Source of the DNA: Arthrobacter crystallopoietes
GTDB lineage: Bacteria > Actinomycetota > Actinomycetes > Actinomycetales > Micrococcaceae
Assembly: GCF_017603825.1 (NCBI RefSeq)
Contig: NZ_CP072014.1
Coordinates: 2,046,001 to 2,110,000 of the forward strand
Direction: 5' to 3'
DNA length: 64,000 bases
Positions 35,472 to 44,945 of the stretch are shown here, piece after piece. The position numbers and the translations under genes are program-made. The notes beneath the pieces were generated by a model. It was not told where the DNA came from and searched no databases. It saw only the letters and a list, made by a program, of their open reading frames with translations. Every line of letters starts with the position of its first letter. The stretch's first letter is position 1.

Positions 35472-36476
35472 ATGAGTAACCTGGAGCCGCATCCGCAGGA
35501 AATGCTCTGCGGGAATGAAGCGGAAGTGGGCGTAGCCCCGTCACGGGTGGAACTGCTGGAGCCGCGCGACGTGCCGCTCGGCGGCCCGCGGGCCATGAAC
35601 GTCCGGCGCACTTTGCCGCAGCGGCAACGCTCCCTGATCGGCGCCTGGTGCTTTGTGGACCACTACGGTCCGGATGAGGTGTCCGAAACCGGCGGCATGC
35701 GCGTTCCGCCGCACCCGCACACCGGCCTGCAGACGGTGAGCTGGCTGTTCACCGGCGAGATCGAACACCGCGACAGCGCAGGATTCCACGCTTTTGTCCG
35801 GCCCGGCGAGCTGAACCTGATGACGGCGGGCCGCGGCATCTGCCACTCCGAGGTTTCCACCGCCGAATCAACGGTCCTGCACGGTGCCCAGCTGTGGGTC
35901 GCGCTGCCGGATCATGCCCGTTTCAACGATCCAGGCTTCGACCACTACACGCCGGAGCCGGTTGTCACCGATGCCTACGAACTGCGCGTCTTTATGGGTT
36001 CGCTCGCTGGCAGCGTATCCCCGGTTGCGCTGCATTCGCCGCTGCTCGGAGCGGAACTTCTGCTGAAACCGGGGCAGAGCGCCGTCTTCGACGTCGAGGA
36101 ATCCTTCGAATACGGCGTCCTGGTGGACAGCGGTACCGTCCGCTTCAACGGTGCCACGGCCACCGCAGACCAGCTGGCCTACCTGCCCACCGGGCACCGG
36201 GAAATCGAGCTGACCTCGGAGACGGACGAGCCCGTCCGGCTGCTGCTGATTGGCGGCGAGCCGATGGGCGAAGCGATCGTCATGTGGTGGAACTTCGTCG
36301 GACGCGACCACGACGAGGTTGTTGAATTCCGCGCCAACTGGCAGGCCGAGATCGGCGCCGAACCGCATCAGGCCGCCACCACGGCGACCAACCAGTTCGG
36401 CACCGTGGTGGGCAACACTCTGGAGCCACTGCCCGCCCCGACACTGCCCAATGCACGTATCCGCCCGCGCCGCTAG
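35472..36476 (+). CDS. Pirin-family cupin protein
   Basis: The 334-residue bicupin has the pirin metal ligands in its N-terminal barrel: MRVPPHPHTGLQTVSWL (two His) and MTAGRGICHSE (His and Glu). Pirins are Fe(II)-containing cytosolic proteins; some bacterial members oxidise quercetin or modulate metabolic enzymes, but no function can be assigned from the sequence. The ATG at 35472 gives the usual N-terminus. A small acetyltransferase gene and an AhpD-like gene follow on the same strand. Confidence 0.88.
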   Translation: MSNLEPHPQEMLCGNEAEVGVAPSRVELLEPRDVPLGGPRAMNVRRTLPQRQRSLIGAWCFVDHYGPDEVSETGGMRVPPHPHTGLQTVSWLFTGEIEHRDSAGFHAFVRPGELNLMTAGRGICHSEVSTAESTVLHGAQLWVALPDHARFNDPGFDHYTPEPVVTDAYELRVFMGSLAGSVSPVALHSPLLGAELLLKPGQSAVFDVEESFEYGVLVDSGTVRFNGATATADQLAYLPTGHREIELTSETDEPVRLLLIGGEPMGEAIVMWWNFVGRDHDEVVEFRANWQAEIGAEPHQAATTATNQFGTVVGNTLEPLPAPTLPNARIRPRR

Positions 36477-36539
36477 CAGCAACGCCAGCCCGCCCTCCGG
36501 GCCAGGATTGGCGTCACATCCATCGAGGAGAGGAATACC

Positions 36540-36902
36540 ATGTCCAACGAAACTGCCGCCGAGGCCCGGGAGATCACCGTGGTCCATGCGCCGGAGCGCC
36601 ACCGCTATGAACTGCGCGACGGCGGCGCCACCATCGGCTTTACCATCTACCGGCGGCTGCAGCCCGGACAGGACCAGGTGGTGTTCGTCCACACCGAAGT
36701 CGACGATGCCTATGCTGGACAGGGGCTGGCCTCGAAGCTGGCACGCTTCGCCCTCGACGATGTGAAAGCCAGCGGCCGCCGGATCCTCCCGCTCTGCCCC
36801 TACATCGCCGCGTTCGTTCGTAAGCACCATGAGTACGACGACGTCATGGACGTCCCCGCGCAGGGCGAGGCCGAGACCGAGGAGGCCCGGTGGAGCAAGT
36901 GA
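36540..36902 (+). CDS. Small GNAT-type acetyltransferase (YjdJ/NATD1-like)
   Basis: A 120-residue protein with the minimal acetyltransferase fold. A beta-sheet half (ELRDGGATIGFTIYRRL) is followed by FVHTEVDDAYAGQGLASKLA, which contains the acetyl-CoA pyrophosphate motif, and ILPLCPYIAAFVRKHHEY, characteristic of the YjdJ/NATD1 group. Substrate unknown. GAGGAGAGG precedes the ATG. Its end overlaps the GTG start of the AhpD-like gene by 13 bases, so the two are translationally linked. Confidence 0.87.
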   Translation: MSNETAAEAREITVVHAPERHRYELRDGGATIGFTIYRRLQPGQDQVVFVHTEVDDAYAGQGLASKLARFALDDVKASGRRILPLCPYIAAFVRKHHEYDDVMDVPAQGEAETEEARWSK

Positions 36903-37363
36903 CGCGGGAGCGGATTTTCATCGACAAGCAGCACCCGGCGGCCTATCGGGCGCTGAACGGTCTGGGGCTCAAGGCCCGCGAAGCCGCGGATGCCGCCGGG
37001 ATCGACCGCATGCTCACCGAGCTGATCAACATCCGGGTGTCCCAGATTAACGGGTGTGCGTACTGTCTGAACATGCATGTCACGGATGCGTTGGCCCTTG
37101 GGGAAACAGTGCAGCGGATCGCAGTCCTGCCGGCTTGGCGGGATACCCAGCTGTTCACCGCCCAGGAACAGGGCGCCCTGGCCCTCGCCGAATCCCTGAC
37201 CGAACTGCCGGACCACGAGAGGCAGGACCAGGCCTACGCCTTTGCCCGCAAATGCCTCACGGAAGACCAGCTCTCCGCCATCAGCTGGATCACGCTGACC
37301 ATGAATGCCTTCAACCGGCTCTCCATCATCAGCGAGCATCCCGTCCGACCTGCCAGCTCCTGA
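36890..37363 (+). CDS. Carboxymuconolactone decarboxylase/AhpD-family protein
   Basis: The 157-residue protein has the AhpD peroxidase-like motif INGCAYCLNMHVTDA (C-x-x-C-x3-H near residue 53), the redox pair of alkylhydroperoxidase D-like proteins rather than the true decarboxylases, which lack the Cys. It probably reduces peroxides or a thiol partner in the cytoplasm. The GTG start at 36890 lies inside the upstream acetyltransferase gene and has GGAGG five bases before it. Pirin, acetyltransferase and this gene may form one stress-response transcript. Confidence 0.88.
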   Translation: MEQVTRERIFIDKQHPAAYRALNGLGLKAREAADAAGIDRMLTELINIRVSQINGCAYCLNMHVTDALALGETVQRIAVLPAWRDTQLFTAQEQGALALAESLTELPDHERQDQAYAFARKCLTEDQLSAISWITLTMNAFNRLSIISEHPVRPASS

Positions 37364-37398
37364 ACCGAGGGCAGTAAGGGGCGCCGCAGCAACCGGGC

Positions 37399-38922
37399 TT
37401 ATCGCGCCATCGCGGCAGTGAACGTTGAGACGGCGCCGACCGGCAGGGATTCGGCCGCGACAAATCCGTCGGGCCGGATCAGATAGAAGTACCCCGGCTG
37501 CAGTTTCGTGTTGCCGTTCAGGGGCAGGACCTGGACGTCCAGACCCAGCGCGGAGCGGACGTGGTGGACGGCGACGTCGTCGATCCCGCCGTAGGCGTGG
37601 ACCTGCCAGGTGAGCGAGCGGAGCGTCTCGAAGTTTGAACCGGTGTACGGCAGTCTGCGTCCGACCACCTTGCTGCGGCGGCCTCTGGCAGCTTGCTTTG
37701 CTTCATCACTCATCCAGTAGTGGATCCGCACCTGGGACACGTACTCGAACAGGCGCGGAGCACCCCTGAGCCGGGGCAAAATATTCGTCGCCACCGGTGC
37801 GAGCACGGGAAGAATCAGCCTCCGGAGGGTCCGGGGCACCGGACGGGCCGAGGTGATGATGCCGAACAACCGGTCCGTGGTCGAGATCAGCCGGCGTGCA
37901 ACGGGACGCCGTTCGGCCTCGTAGCGGTCGAGGTAGCGTTCCGAGGCCCGGCCCTGCAATACGTCCGCGAGTTTGAAGGCAAGGTTGTGCGCATCCTGCA
38001 ACCCGGTGTTCATGCCCTGGGCGCCAACGGGGGAGTGTACGTGCGCGGCATCGCCGGCCAGGAACACCGGCCCGTCGCGGAAGACCGCCGCAGTGCGGTG
38101 GTGCACCTTGTAGGTGGAATACCAGCGCGACGGCCCGTAGGAGATGGAGTAAATCCGTTGCAGGCGCCGGCGCACGGTGTCCTCGGAAAGCTCGTCACCG
38201 CCGATATCGGAGTTCCGCACCGTGCCGATCAGCCGCACGTCTGAGTCACCGCCCATCGGAAAACCGAGCAGGAAATCCTCGGTGCCAGGCCGGACGTTGA
38301 CGGCGTCAAGGGCCAGCCCCCGGACCTCTGTCGCATCCGAGACGTAGAAAGTGTGTGCGTTGGTAATTCCTTCGAACGCAATGCCGCGCGCCGAACGCAC
38401 CGTCGAGGAACCGCCGTCGGCACCCACGCAGTACCGTGCGCGGACCCGCACTCCGCCGTCGTCGGTCGCCAGCGTTGCCGTCACCGGCTGAGGATCGGGC
38501 AGATCCACGTCCAAGGCGGTCAGCCGGTGCTGCCAGAACACATCGGAGCCGAGTGCCTTGAGGTTGTCCACCAGGAGTTGCTCGTTCCGGCTTTGCTCCA
38601 GGAAAGTGATGCCCGGATACGGTGTCACGCCGCGGCCCAGCCGCCCGATGGGAACCCGTCCCAGCTCGCGCGCTTCGTAGCCGAAGACCAGCTTCTGCGC
38701 CACGGTGCTCTCAGCGAGAACCTTGTCGATCACGCCAAGCTGATCGTAGATCTCCATGCTTCTGGCCTGCAGGCCCAGGGCCCGGGACTCCCGCGTCGGC
38801 TCCGATTTGCCGTCGGCCACCAGCATGGGCACGCCGAGCTTGGTCAGCCAATTGGCCAGCATCAGTCCGGTCGGTCCCGCGCCGACCACCAGGACATCGG
38901 TCTGGATCTCCCGCTCCGCCAT
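37399..38922 (-). CDS. FAD-dependent aromatic monooxygenase (PheA/TfdB/MhpA-like)
   Basis: This 507-residue class A flavoprotein hydroxylase has VLVVGAGPTGLMLANWL (FAD, residue about 12), YCVGADGGSSTVR (DG motif, about 160) and VFLAGDAAHVHSPVGAQGMN (GD motif, about 290), then a C-terminal thioredoxin-like domain. It should hydroxylate an aromatic ring using NAD(P)H and O2; the family also includes polyketide and rifampicin-type monooxygenases. ATG 38922 gives the standard start MAEREIQTD; a GTG 12 bases earlier is possible. It is single and convergent with the AhpD-like gene, so its substrate is unknown. Confidence 0.87.
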   Translation of the reverse strand: MAEREIQTDVLVVGAGPTGLMLANWLTKLGVPMLVADGKSEPTRESRALGLQARSMEIYDQLGVIDKVLAESTVAQKLVFGYEARELGRVPIGRLGRGVTPYPGITFLEQSRNEQLLVDNLKALGSDVFWQHRLTALDVDLPDPQPVTATLATDDGGVRVRARYCVGADGGSSTVRSARGIAFEGITNAHTFYVSDATEVRGLALDAVNVRPGTEDFLLGFPMGGDSDVRLIGTVRNSDIGGDELSEDTVRRRLQRIYSISYGPSRWYSTYKVHHRTAAVFRDGPVFLAGDAAHVHSPVGAQGMNTGLQDAHNLAFKLADVLQGRASERYLDRYEAERRPVARRLISTTDRLFGIITSARPVPRTLRRLILPVLAPVATNILPRLRGAPRLFEYVSQVRIHYWMSDEAKQAARGRRSKVVGRRLPYTGSNFETLRSLTWQVHAYGGIDDVAVHHVRSALGLDVQVLPLNGNTKLQPGYFYLIRPDGFVAAESLPVGAVSTFTAAMAR

Positions 38923-39133
38923 GTCAGTCCGCACCCCGTAATCTAGCGATTTTTGCCCGGTCAGCGGCGCCGCCGGGTCCTCACCTCAGCGTGCGTTACT
39001 GAGCCGGAAGCGGTCAAGGGGAGAGGCCGGTGACGTTTGCGGAACGATCGCATAACAGAGGTGTCGCAAGACGGATATAACGACGTCGGAGGGGACTATG
39101 ATGCTCTCATAACTCCGAGAGGATGGTGGCGTC

Positions 39134-39526
39134 ATGAGCGATGCGCTGGATGTAGGGTCCACGGCAGCCACGGCGGATAAAGGAATGTACCGGCAGTTGC
39201 TGGAGGAGAAGATCGCCGAGGCCCGCCTGCAGATCGAACGGCTGACGGCGGACATTCACGAGGCGACACTGGCCGCGCACGATATTCCCGCCGACGACGA
39301 GCACGACCCGGAGGGTTCCACACTCACGCTCGAACGCGCCCGCGAGGTCGCGCTGCTCGACGGCACCGAAAAGTCGCTTGCCGAACTGCTGGAAGCCGAG
39401 GACCGCCTCGAGAAGGGCACCTACGGCACATGCGAGAACTGCGGGCGCGAGATACCGCGAGAGCGGCTCGAAGTCCGGCCGGAAGCGCGGTTCTGCGTGC
39501 AATGCGCCAGCGCCCGACGGCGGTAA
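39134..39526 (+). CDS. TraR/DksA-family zinc-finger protein
   Basis: The 130-residue protein has a coiled-coil N-terminal half (RQLLEEKIAEARLQIERL, with further acidic helices) and a C-terminal zinc finger CENCGREI...FCVQC. Typical DksA proteins bind the RNA polymerase secondary channel and modulate initiation; in actinomycetes such proteins also occur as short stress regulators (RbpA and CarD are separate families). AGAGGA lies upstream of the ATG. A candidate -10 TATGAT is at 39097-39102. Confidence 0.87.
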   Translation: MSDALDVGSTAATADKGMYRQLLEEKIAEARLQIERLTADIHEATLAAHDIPADDEHDPEGSTLTLERAREVALLDGTEKSLAELLEAEDRLEKGTYGTCENCGREIPRERLEVRPEARFCVQCASARRR

Positions 39527-39891
39527 AGACCGCCGCCACGCTAGGGCTTATGTATACGTCAGTGCCGGGAATGTCCCTCAGGCCGCGCTGGGCGCGGTCG
39601 GCCTCGTCCACGGTTTCGGGCATTTTGCCATGGCCGGTCCGAATCGACTGGGCAGCATGTCTTCCTACGGGTCGATGATGTCGTCGAGGTTAGCGGAGTG
39701 TTCTTCGCGTGGGGTCTTTTCCACCCTATGAAGCCCTACCGGTGGCTGCAAGGGGCCTATTCAGATCCGCTGTAGTTGGCCACAACAACCCAACGGGCTG
39801 CTGTGCACTCGCCCACTGACGTTCCCCGCTCGTCCTTATAGCCTCAGGAAGGCAGCTATCCGGCATACAGCTAAATAAGGAACGAACGTCA
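39527..39891. other. Intergenic region upstream of gdhA, possible gene remnant
   Basis: No intact gene is seen. One plus frame (around 39556-39650) reads a hydrophobic stretch LGAVGLVHGFGHFAMAG, which might be a decayed membrane-protein fragment, but there is no start, stop context or continuation. The last 100 bases, with AT-rich patches near 39838 and 39870, probably carry the gdhA promoter. Confidence 0.35.
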
Positions 39892-41202
39892 ATGACGACA
39901 ACTGTTTTATCACCGCACCCCTCAGGCAAATCCGGCCAGGACCCGGCCGCCGCCGGCACCGACGCGGGCCCGTGGGAGAGTGCACAAAGCCAGCTGGCCT
40001 CGGCCGTCCGCACCCTCGGCTACAGCTCCGGGCTGCACCAGATGCTGGCCCGGCCACGCCGCGAGCTCTCCGTGAGCATTCCGCTGCGCAGGGACGATGG
40101 CACAGTGGAAATCCTCACCGGCTACCGCGTCCAGCACAACTTCTCGCGCGGGCCGGCCAAGGGCGGACTGCGCTACAGCCCGGAGGTTTCGCTCGACGAA
40201 GTGCGGGCGCTGGCGATGTGGATGACCTGGAAATGTGCCCTTCTCGATGTGCCCTACGGCGGGGCCAAGGGCGGGATCACAATCGATCCGCGCAACTACT
40301 CGCAGCAGGAACTTGAGCGCGTAACGCGCCGGTACACCAGCGAAATCCTGCCGGTGATCGGCCCCGAAAAGGACATCCCGGCTCCGGACATCGGCACCGA
40401 CGAACAGACCATGGCGTGGATGATGGATACCTACTCCGTCAATGTCGGCTACACGGTGCCCGGCGTGGTGACCGGCAAGCCCGTCAGCGTGGGCGGCTCC
40501 CTCGGCCGGGCCAGCGCGACCTCCCGCGGTGTCGTCCACGTGGCCTTGGCCGCTCTCCGGCAGGCTGGCATCGCCCCGGCCGGGAGCACCGCCGCCGTGC
40601 AGGGTTTCGGCAAGGTTGGCGCCGGTGCCGCGGAATTCCTCGCCGAGGCCGGCGTCGCCGTCGTCGCTGTGGGGGACCAGTACGGCGCGATATACAACGC
40701 AGCCGGACTGGAGATCAAGGCACTGACCGAGCATGTCCGCGAAACGGGCAGCGTGGTCGGATTCAAGGGCTCCGACGCCATCGGCTCCGAGGAGCTGCTC
40801 GAACTGGAGGTCGACCTGCTGGTGCCGGCCGCCGTCGAAGGTGTCCTGCATGGCGGGAATGCCGGGCGGGTCCGGGCAAAGGTCATCGTGGAAGGCGCCA
40901 ACGGACCCACCACGGCTGCCGCTGATGCTGTTTTCCGTGAGAACGGCGTGCTGGTGGTGCCCGATATCCTCGCCAACGCCGGTGGCGTGATCGTGTCCTA
41001 CTTCGAGTGGGTGCAGGGCAACCAGGCCTACTGGTGGACCGCCGCCGAGGTCGAGGAGCGGCTGGAACAACGCATGCTCGCAGCGTGGGAGAACGTGCTG
41101 GCCGTTGCTGCCCGGCGTGGCCTGAGCCTGCGCGAGGCAGCAACCGTGACGGCTGTCGAGCGCGTGGCGGAAGCCCACCTCACCCGCGGCCTCTACCCCT
41201 AA
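39892..41202 (+). CDS. gdhA: Glu/Leu/Phe/Val dehydrogenase (probably NAD-type glutamate dehydrogenase)
   Basis: The 436-residue protein has the catalytic Lys motif LDVPYGGAKGGITIDP (about residue 120), the substrate segment APDIGTDEQTMAWMMD, and the nucleotide motif VQGFGKVGAGAAEFL near 245. The length fits the hexameric ~45 kDa glutamate dehydrogenases. It interconverts glutamate and 2-oxoglutarate plus ammonia. AAGGAA lies 10 bases upstream. Beside the polyamine locus it could process glutamate derived from GABA transamination and recycle the ammonia from agmatine breakdown. A strong terminator follows. Confidence 0.88.
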   Translation: MTTTVLSPHPSGKSGQDPAAAGTDAGPWESAQSQLASAVRTLGYSSGLHQMLARPRRELSVSIPLRRDDGTVEILTGYRVQHNFSRGPAKGGLRYSPEVSLDEVRALAMWMTWKCALLDVPYGGAKGGITIDPRNYSQQELERVTRRYTSEILPVIGPEKDIPAPDIGTDEQTMAWMMDTYSVNVGYTVPGVVTGKPVSVGGSLGRASATSRGVVHVALAALRQAGIAPAGSTAAVQGFGKVGAGAAEFLAEAGVAVVAVGDQYGAIYNAAGLEIKALTEHVRETGSVVGFKGSDAIGSEELLELEVDLLVPAAVEGVLHGGNAGRVRAKVIVEGANGPTTAAADAVFRENGVLVVPDILANAGGVIVSYFEWVQGNQAYWWTAAEVEERLEQRMLAAWENVLAVAARRGLSLREAATVTAVERVAEAHLTRGLYP

Positions 41203-41242
41203 GCCCGGTACGTAGGCCCTGGGCCTAGCCAGGTACAGCAAA

Positions 41243-41275
41243 GGGTGCTGCCGCAGATTGCGGCAGCACCCTTTT
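41243..41275 (+). terminator. Rho-independent terminator of gdhA
   Basis: GGGTGCTGCCGCA and TGCGGCAGCACCC form a perfect 13-bp stem with a three-base loop, followed directly by TTTT. On the opposite strand an AAA-flanked copy could serve the convergent permease gene ending at 41297. Confidence 0.92.
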
Positions 41276-41296
41276 GTCGAGGTGGCTGTGCAGGGA

Positions 41297-42826
41297 CTAT
41301 TCCGGCACCACCAGAGCCGGCGAATCCTGCTCAAGCGTTTGCCCGCGGAAGAACTCCGGGTTGCGCCGGTAGAACAGCAGCATTGCCACCAGGCCCAGCG
41401 CGATGATGCCCACGCCGATGATGAACACCAGCCCGATCCCGAAGACCTCCGAGCCGCTGCCGAATGCCGGATCCCAGCTGTCTACCGCCGTCTGGAGGAA
41501 GACGACCACCAGGGCCAGACCGCCGAGCAGCGGGAACAGGAACCGGAACAGGAAGCTGCGCGCGTTCACGAACGCGGTCCGGCGGAAATACCAGACGCAG
41601 GCCAGCGCGGTCAGTCCGTAGTAGAAGCAGATCATCAGGCCCAGCGCCATGATCGTGTCGTTGAGGACGTTGTCGCTGACAAAGCGCATCAGCGTGTAGA
41701 AGCCGGCCGATACGGCACCGGCCACCACCGTGGCGTACACCGGCGACTGGAACCGCGGGTTGATCCTCGCGAAGCGCTCCGGCAGCGCCTTGTAGTAGCC
41801 CATGGCCAGCAGGCTGCGGGCAGGCGAGATCATGGTGGACTGCAGCGAGGACGCGCAGCTGGACAGCACGGCCAGCGAGAGCAGGATGGCAAAGGGGCCC
41901 ATGACCGGGCCGGCGATGGCCGTGAAGACGTTCTCGGAAATGTCCGGATTATTCAGCCCCAATCCCGTGTCGCCGACGCCGGCGAACATGATGGTCGCAA
42001 CGGAGCCCAGCAGGTAGATGACCAGAACAGCGACGGCGGTAACCGCGGCGGCGATGCCGGAGGTCCGCTTGCCGTTGGTGGTTTCTTCGTTCATGGTCAG
42101 GCAGACATCCCAGCCCCAGAAGGCGAAGATGGATAGCGACAAACCGGCGGCGAAGGCGGAGAAGCTCTCGATGCCGAAGGGGTTGAACCACTCCCAGTCG
42201 AACGCCAGCGGCTGCGCGTCCGGCACGGTACCGATCTTGGCCAGCGCGCCGAGCACAAACCAGGCCAGCACGCCCAGCTGGAAGATCACCAGCACGTACT
42301 GCACGGTCTTGGTGGTCTTCACGCCGCGGCAGGAAACCCAGACCGCCAGCGCCACAAACACCAGGCAGGTCAGCACGTTGACTACCTTGTTCGCGGCCAG
42401 GTCGGCAATGGCCTGCGAGCCGGTGAGCTGGGAGAGGAAGAGGTAGAAGAAGTCCACCGCCACGCCGGCCAGGTTGGAGAGCACAATAATGTTCGCGGCG
42501 AGCAGCCCCCAACCGCCCATCCAGCCCACAAACGGCCCGAACGCCTTGGTCACCCACGTGAACGTGGTGCCGCTGTCCGGCGAGTCCGCATTCAGCTCGC
42601 GGTAACCCAGCGCCACCAGGAACATCGGCACGAAGCCAACTATGAAGATCGCCGGCAGGTAGGTGCCGATGGCCTGCACGGTGGGACCCAGCGTGGAGGT
42701 CAGCACGTAGGCCGGTGCGATGGTGGAAATACCAATAACGACGACGGCGAGCAGGCCGAGCTGTCCGCTGGCGAGCCCCTTGCCGGTCCGGGCCGCCGCC
42801 GGGGCGGTGCGTGTTGTCTGGCTCAT
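41297..42826 (-). CDS. APC-family amino acid/polyamine permease
   Basis: This 509-residue membrane protein has 12-13 predicted helices and the APC start signature LAVVVIGISTIAPAYVLTST. A conserved ALGYRELNADSPDSGTTFTW follows helix 2. Its gene starts within the stop of the agmatine deiminase gene (ATGA overlap), so it is probably an agmatine or putrescine transporter. The operon order is aguB-like, aguA, permease, from the promoter at 44965-44993. Confidence 0.88.
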   Translation of the reverse strand: MSQTTRTAPAAARTGKGLASGQLGLLAVVVIGISTIAPAYVLTSTLGPTVQAIGTYLPAIFIVGFVPMFLVALGYRELNADSPDSGTTFTWVTKAFGPFVGWMGGWGLLAANIIVLSNLAGVAVDFFYLFLSQLTGSQAIADLAANKVVNVLTCLVFVALAVWVSCRGVKTTKTVQYVLVIFQLGVLAWFVLGALAKIGTVPDAQPLAFDWEWFNPFGIESFSAFAAGLSLSIFAFWGWDVCLTMNEETTNGKRTSGIAAAVTAVAVLVIYLLGSVATIMFAGVGDTGLGLNNPDISENVFTAIAGPVMGPFAILLSLAVLSSCASSLQSTMISPARSLLAMGYYKALPERFARINPRFQSPVYATVVAGAVSAGFYTLMRFVSDNVLNDTIMALGLMICFYYGLTALACVWYFRRTAFVNARSFLFRFLFPLLGGLALVVVFLQTAVDSWDPAFGSGSEVFGIGLVFIIGVGIIALGLVAMLLFYRRNPEFFRGQTLEQDSPALVVPE

Positions 42827-43860
42827 GTCATGGCCTTTCGGGAAGTGCGGGGCTGCTGCTGCGTGATGCAGTGGATGCCGCCGCCGCGGGCAAAGAGTTC
42901 GCGGGCATCCAGGCCGGCAACGCGGCGGCCGGGATAGACGTCGGCGAGAATGGCGAGCGCCTTTTCATCCGCCGGGTCAGCGAAGGTGCAGGCGATGACG
43001 CCGCCGTTGACCACCAGATGGTTGATGTAGCTGTAGTCCACGAAGCCCTCGTCGTCCCGCAGCGTTTCCGGCGCCGGTACCTCAACGATGTTCCAGCTCC
43101 GGCCGGCGGCATCGGTAGTGCCGTGGAGGAACGCAATGAGCTCGCGGCTGACCTCGTAGTCCGGATGCTCCGGGTTGTTCTGCGCGTGCACCAGCAGGGT
43201 CCCCGGGGAAGGGATTGCAGCCACAATGTCCACATGCCCCCGCGTGCCGTAGCGCTGGGAGTCGCGGGTCAACCCGCGCGGCAGCCAGATGATCTTGGTG
43301 GCGCCGATGGTACGGGCCAGCTCGGCCTCGATCTGCGCCTTGGTGGCCCCGGGATTCCGGCCCGGGTCCAGCTGAACGGTCTCGGTGACCAGGACAGTAC
43401 CCTCGCCGTCCACCTGGATCCCGCCGCCCTCGTTGACCAGCGCGGAGGCAATGCGTTCGACGCCGGCCAGCTCGGCCACGCGGGTGGCGATCTTTTCGTC
43501 CTTGTCCCAGCTCGCCCAGTCCTGCTGGCCCCAGCCATTGAACACCCAGTCGACCGCAGCCAGCCCGCCGTCGTCGTTCGTGACGAAGGTGGGGCCGATG
43601 TCGCGCATCCATGCATCGTTCAGCGGTGCGGTGACCGTTTCGACGGCGGGGGAGAGGTAGTCGCGCGCGGTGGCGGTGTCGGCCGGATCCACCACCATGG
43701 TGACGGGTTCGAATTCGGCGACGGCGTTGGCAACGGACGCCCAGGTGGAGCGGGCGGCATGGGCCTGCTCCTCGGTGTCGCCGAGCGTGTAGCCGCCGGG
43801 CGGGAAAGCCATCCAGATACGGGACTGTTCGGCCGTTTCGGCGGGCATCTTCCACGCCAT
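42823..43860 (-). CDS. aguA: Agmatine deiminase
   Basis: The 345-residue protein has the peptidylarginine-deiminase-like pentein fold: MAFPPGGYTLGD near the N-terminus, NDAWMRDIGPTFV (about residue 82), GGGIQVDGEGTVLVTE, RGHVDIVAAI and, at the end, GGGIHCITQQQP with the catalytic Cys. It converts agmatine to N-carbamoylputrescine and ammonia. I start it at the ATG 43860, two bases from the preceding amidase stop; the frame continues upstream to 44349 as an antisense-like shadow. Together with its neighbours it forms the classical AguA/AguB agmatine pathway. Confidence 0.92.
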   Translation of the reverse strand: MAWKMPAETAEQSRIWMAFPPGGYTLGDTEEQAHAARSTWASVANAVAEFEPVTMVVDPADTATARDYLSPAVETVTAPLNDAWMRDIGPTFVTNDDGGLAAVDWVFNGWGQQDWASWDKDEKIATRVAELAGVERIASALVNEGGGIQVDGEGTVLVTETVQLDPGRNPGATKAQIEAELARTIGATKIIWLPRGLTRDSQRYGTRGHVDIVAAIPSPGTLLVHAQNNPEHPDYEVSRELIAFLHGTTDAAGRSWNIVEVPAPETLRDDEGFVDYSYINHLVVNGGVIACTFADPADEKALAILADVYPGRRVAGLDARELFARGGGIHCITQQQPRTSRKAMT

Positions 43861-43862
43861 GG

Positions 43863-44909
43863 TCAGGCCACCGTTCCTGCGGCGGCTGTTACCACCTTCG
43901 CTGCCGAGGCAACTGTGCCCGAGACTGCCGGCTGCACCGATCCAGTCGAGCCGAAGGGCTGGTCCGCACGGACCGGTTCGGTCAGCCGGGCGTAGGTGTC
44001 CGGGCGGCGGGTGGTCAGGAAGGGGAAGAGCGTCAGCCAGTCCTTGCGCTGGTCCAGGTCGAGGTCCGCAACCAGTACCGCCGACTCGTCCCGCGGAGCC
44101 TGCACCAGGATGCGGCCGTACGGATCGGAGATGAAGGAGGAGCCGTAGAAGGTGTTGGTGCCCTCGTTGCCCCAGCGGTTCGGGGCCACCATGAACAGGC
44201 CGTTGGCGATGCCGTTGCCCACGATGACTTGCTGCCAGAGGGGCTGCGTGTCGAAGTCCGGGTGGTCCGGCTCGGAGCCAATGGCCGTGGGGTAGACCAA
44301 GAGTTCCGCACCGCCGAGGGAATACATCCGCGCGAGTTCGGGGAACCACTCGTCCCAGCAGGTCGGCATACCCAGCCGGAGACCGCCCAGTTCTGCCGGC
44401 GCGTGCACCTGGTAGGCGTCCTCGCCGGCGGGGCCCTGGCGGAAGTACTTGTCTTCGTAGTAGCCGGCGGTGACCGGAATGTGGAGTTTGTGGGTGGTGG
44501 CCAGCAGGTCGCCCTGCGGCGACACCAGAATGGCGGTGTTCAGGCCGAGTTCGTCGGCCGGGTCATCAGTGCGCTGGTACAGCGAGGCGTGCACGCACAC
44601 ATTGTTGGCGCGCGCGGCCTCGGCGGCGAAGGTGAAGGTGGGGCCGGTCAGGAGGTCTTCGGCCAGTTCCTCGGCACGGCCTTCGGGCAGCTTGTCCGCA
44701 GGGTACTTGGACAGCGTGAGTTCCGGCAGGAAGACGACGGCGGCGCCGAGGGCTGCCGCACGTGCGATCCCTTCGGCGAGTTCGGCTTTGGTTTCCGCTG
44801 CATCGGCGTACCAGCGGTGCTGGACCAAGCCGACGCGCAGCGGTGCGCGGTCGCTGCGCTCGGTACGGGCAAACGACACAGGCGGATCCAGTTGAGTCAG
44901 TTCAATCAT
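43863..44909 (-). CDS. aguB: Carbon-nitrogen hydrolase, N-carbamoylputrescine amidase
   Basis: The 348-residue nitrilase-superfamily enzyme has the Glu-Lys-Cys triad: AVVFLPELTLSKYP (Glu), ATTHKLHIP (Lys) and GMPTCWDEWFPELARMY (Cys). The PTCWDEWFPE segment is typical of N-carbamoylputrescine amidase. It hydrolyses N-carbamoylputrescine to putrescine, CO2 and ammonia, directly after AguA in the pathway. A ~50-residue C-terminal tail rich in Ala/Thr/Val is unusual. The ATG at 44909 has no strong ribosome site. It is the first gene of the agmatine operon, behind the operator at 44946-44964. Confidence 0.9.
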   Translation of the reverse strand: MIELTQLDPPVSFARTERSDRAPLRVGLVQHRWYADAAETKAELAEGIARAAALGAAVVFLPELTLSKYPADKLPEGRAEELAEDLLTGPTFTFAAEAARANNVCVHASLYQRTDDPADELGLNTAILVSPQGDLLATTHKLHIPVTAGYYEDKYFRQGPAGEDAYQVHAPAELGGLRLGMPTCWDEWFPELARMYSLGGAELLVYPTAIGSEPDHPDFDTQPLWQQVIVGNGIANGLFMVAPNRWGNEGTNTFYGSSFISDPYGRILVQAPRDESAVLVADLDLDQRKDWLTLFPFLTTRRPDTYARLTEPVRADQPFGSTGSVQPAVSGTVASAAKVVTAAAGTVA

Positions 44910-44945
44910 TGGGAGAAAACACTTCCGTGGGATGCGGGTCACATC

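Noticed and set aside
39324-39623. 100-codon minus-strand ORF with PETVDEADRAQRGLRDIPGT
   Set aside because: It has an appealing acidic start but runs antisense into the DksA-like gene and lacks a ribosome site; probably chance.
43861-44349. N-terminal extension of the agmatine deiminase frame
   Set aside because: It overlaps the amidase gene in another frame with Arg/Pro-rich, non-conserved sequence; the family starts at MAWKMPAE (43860).
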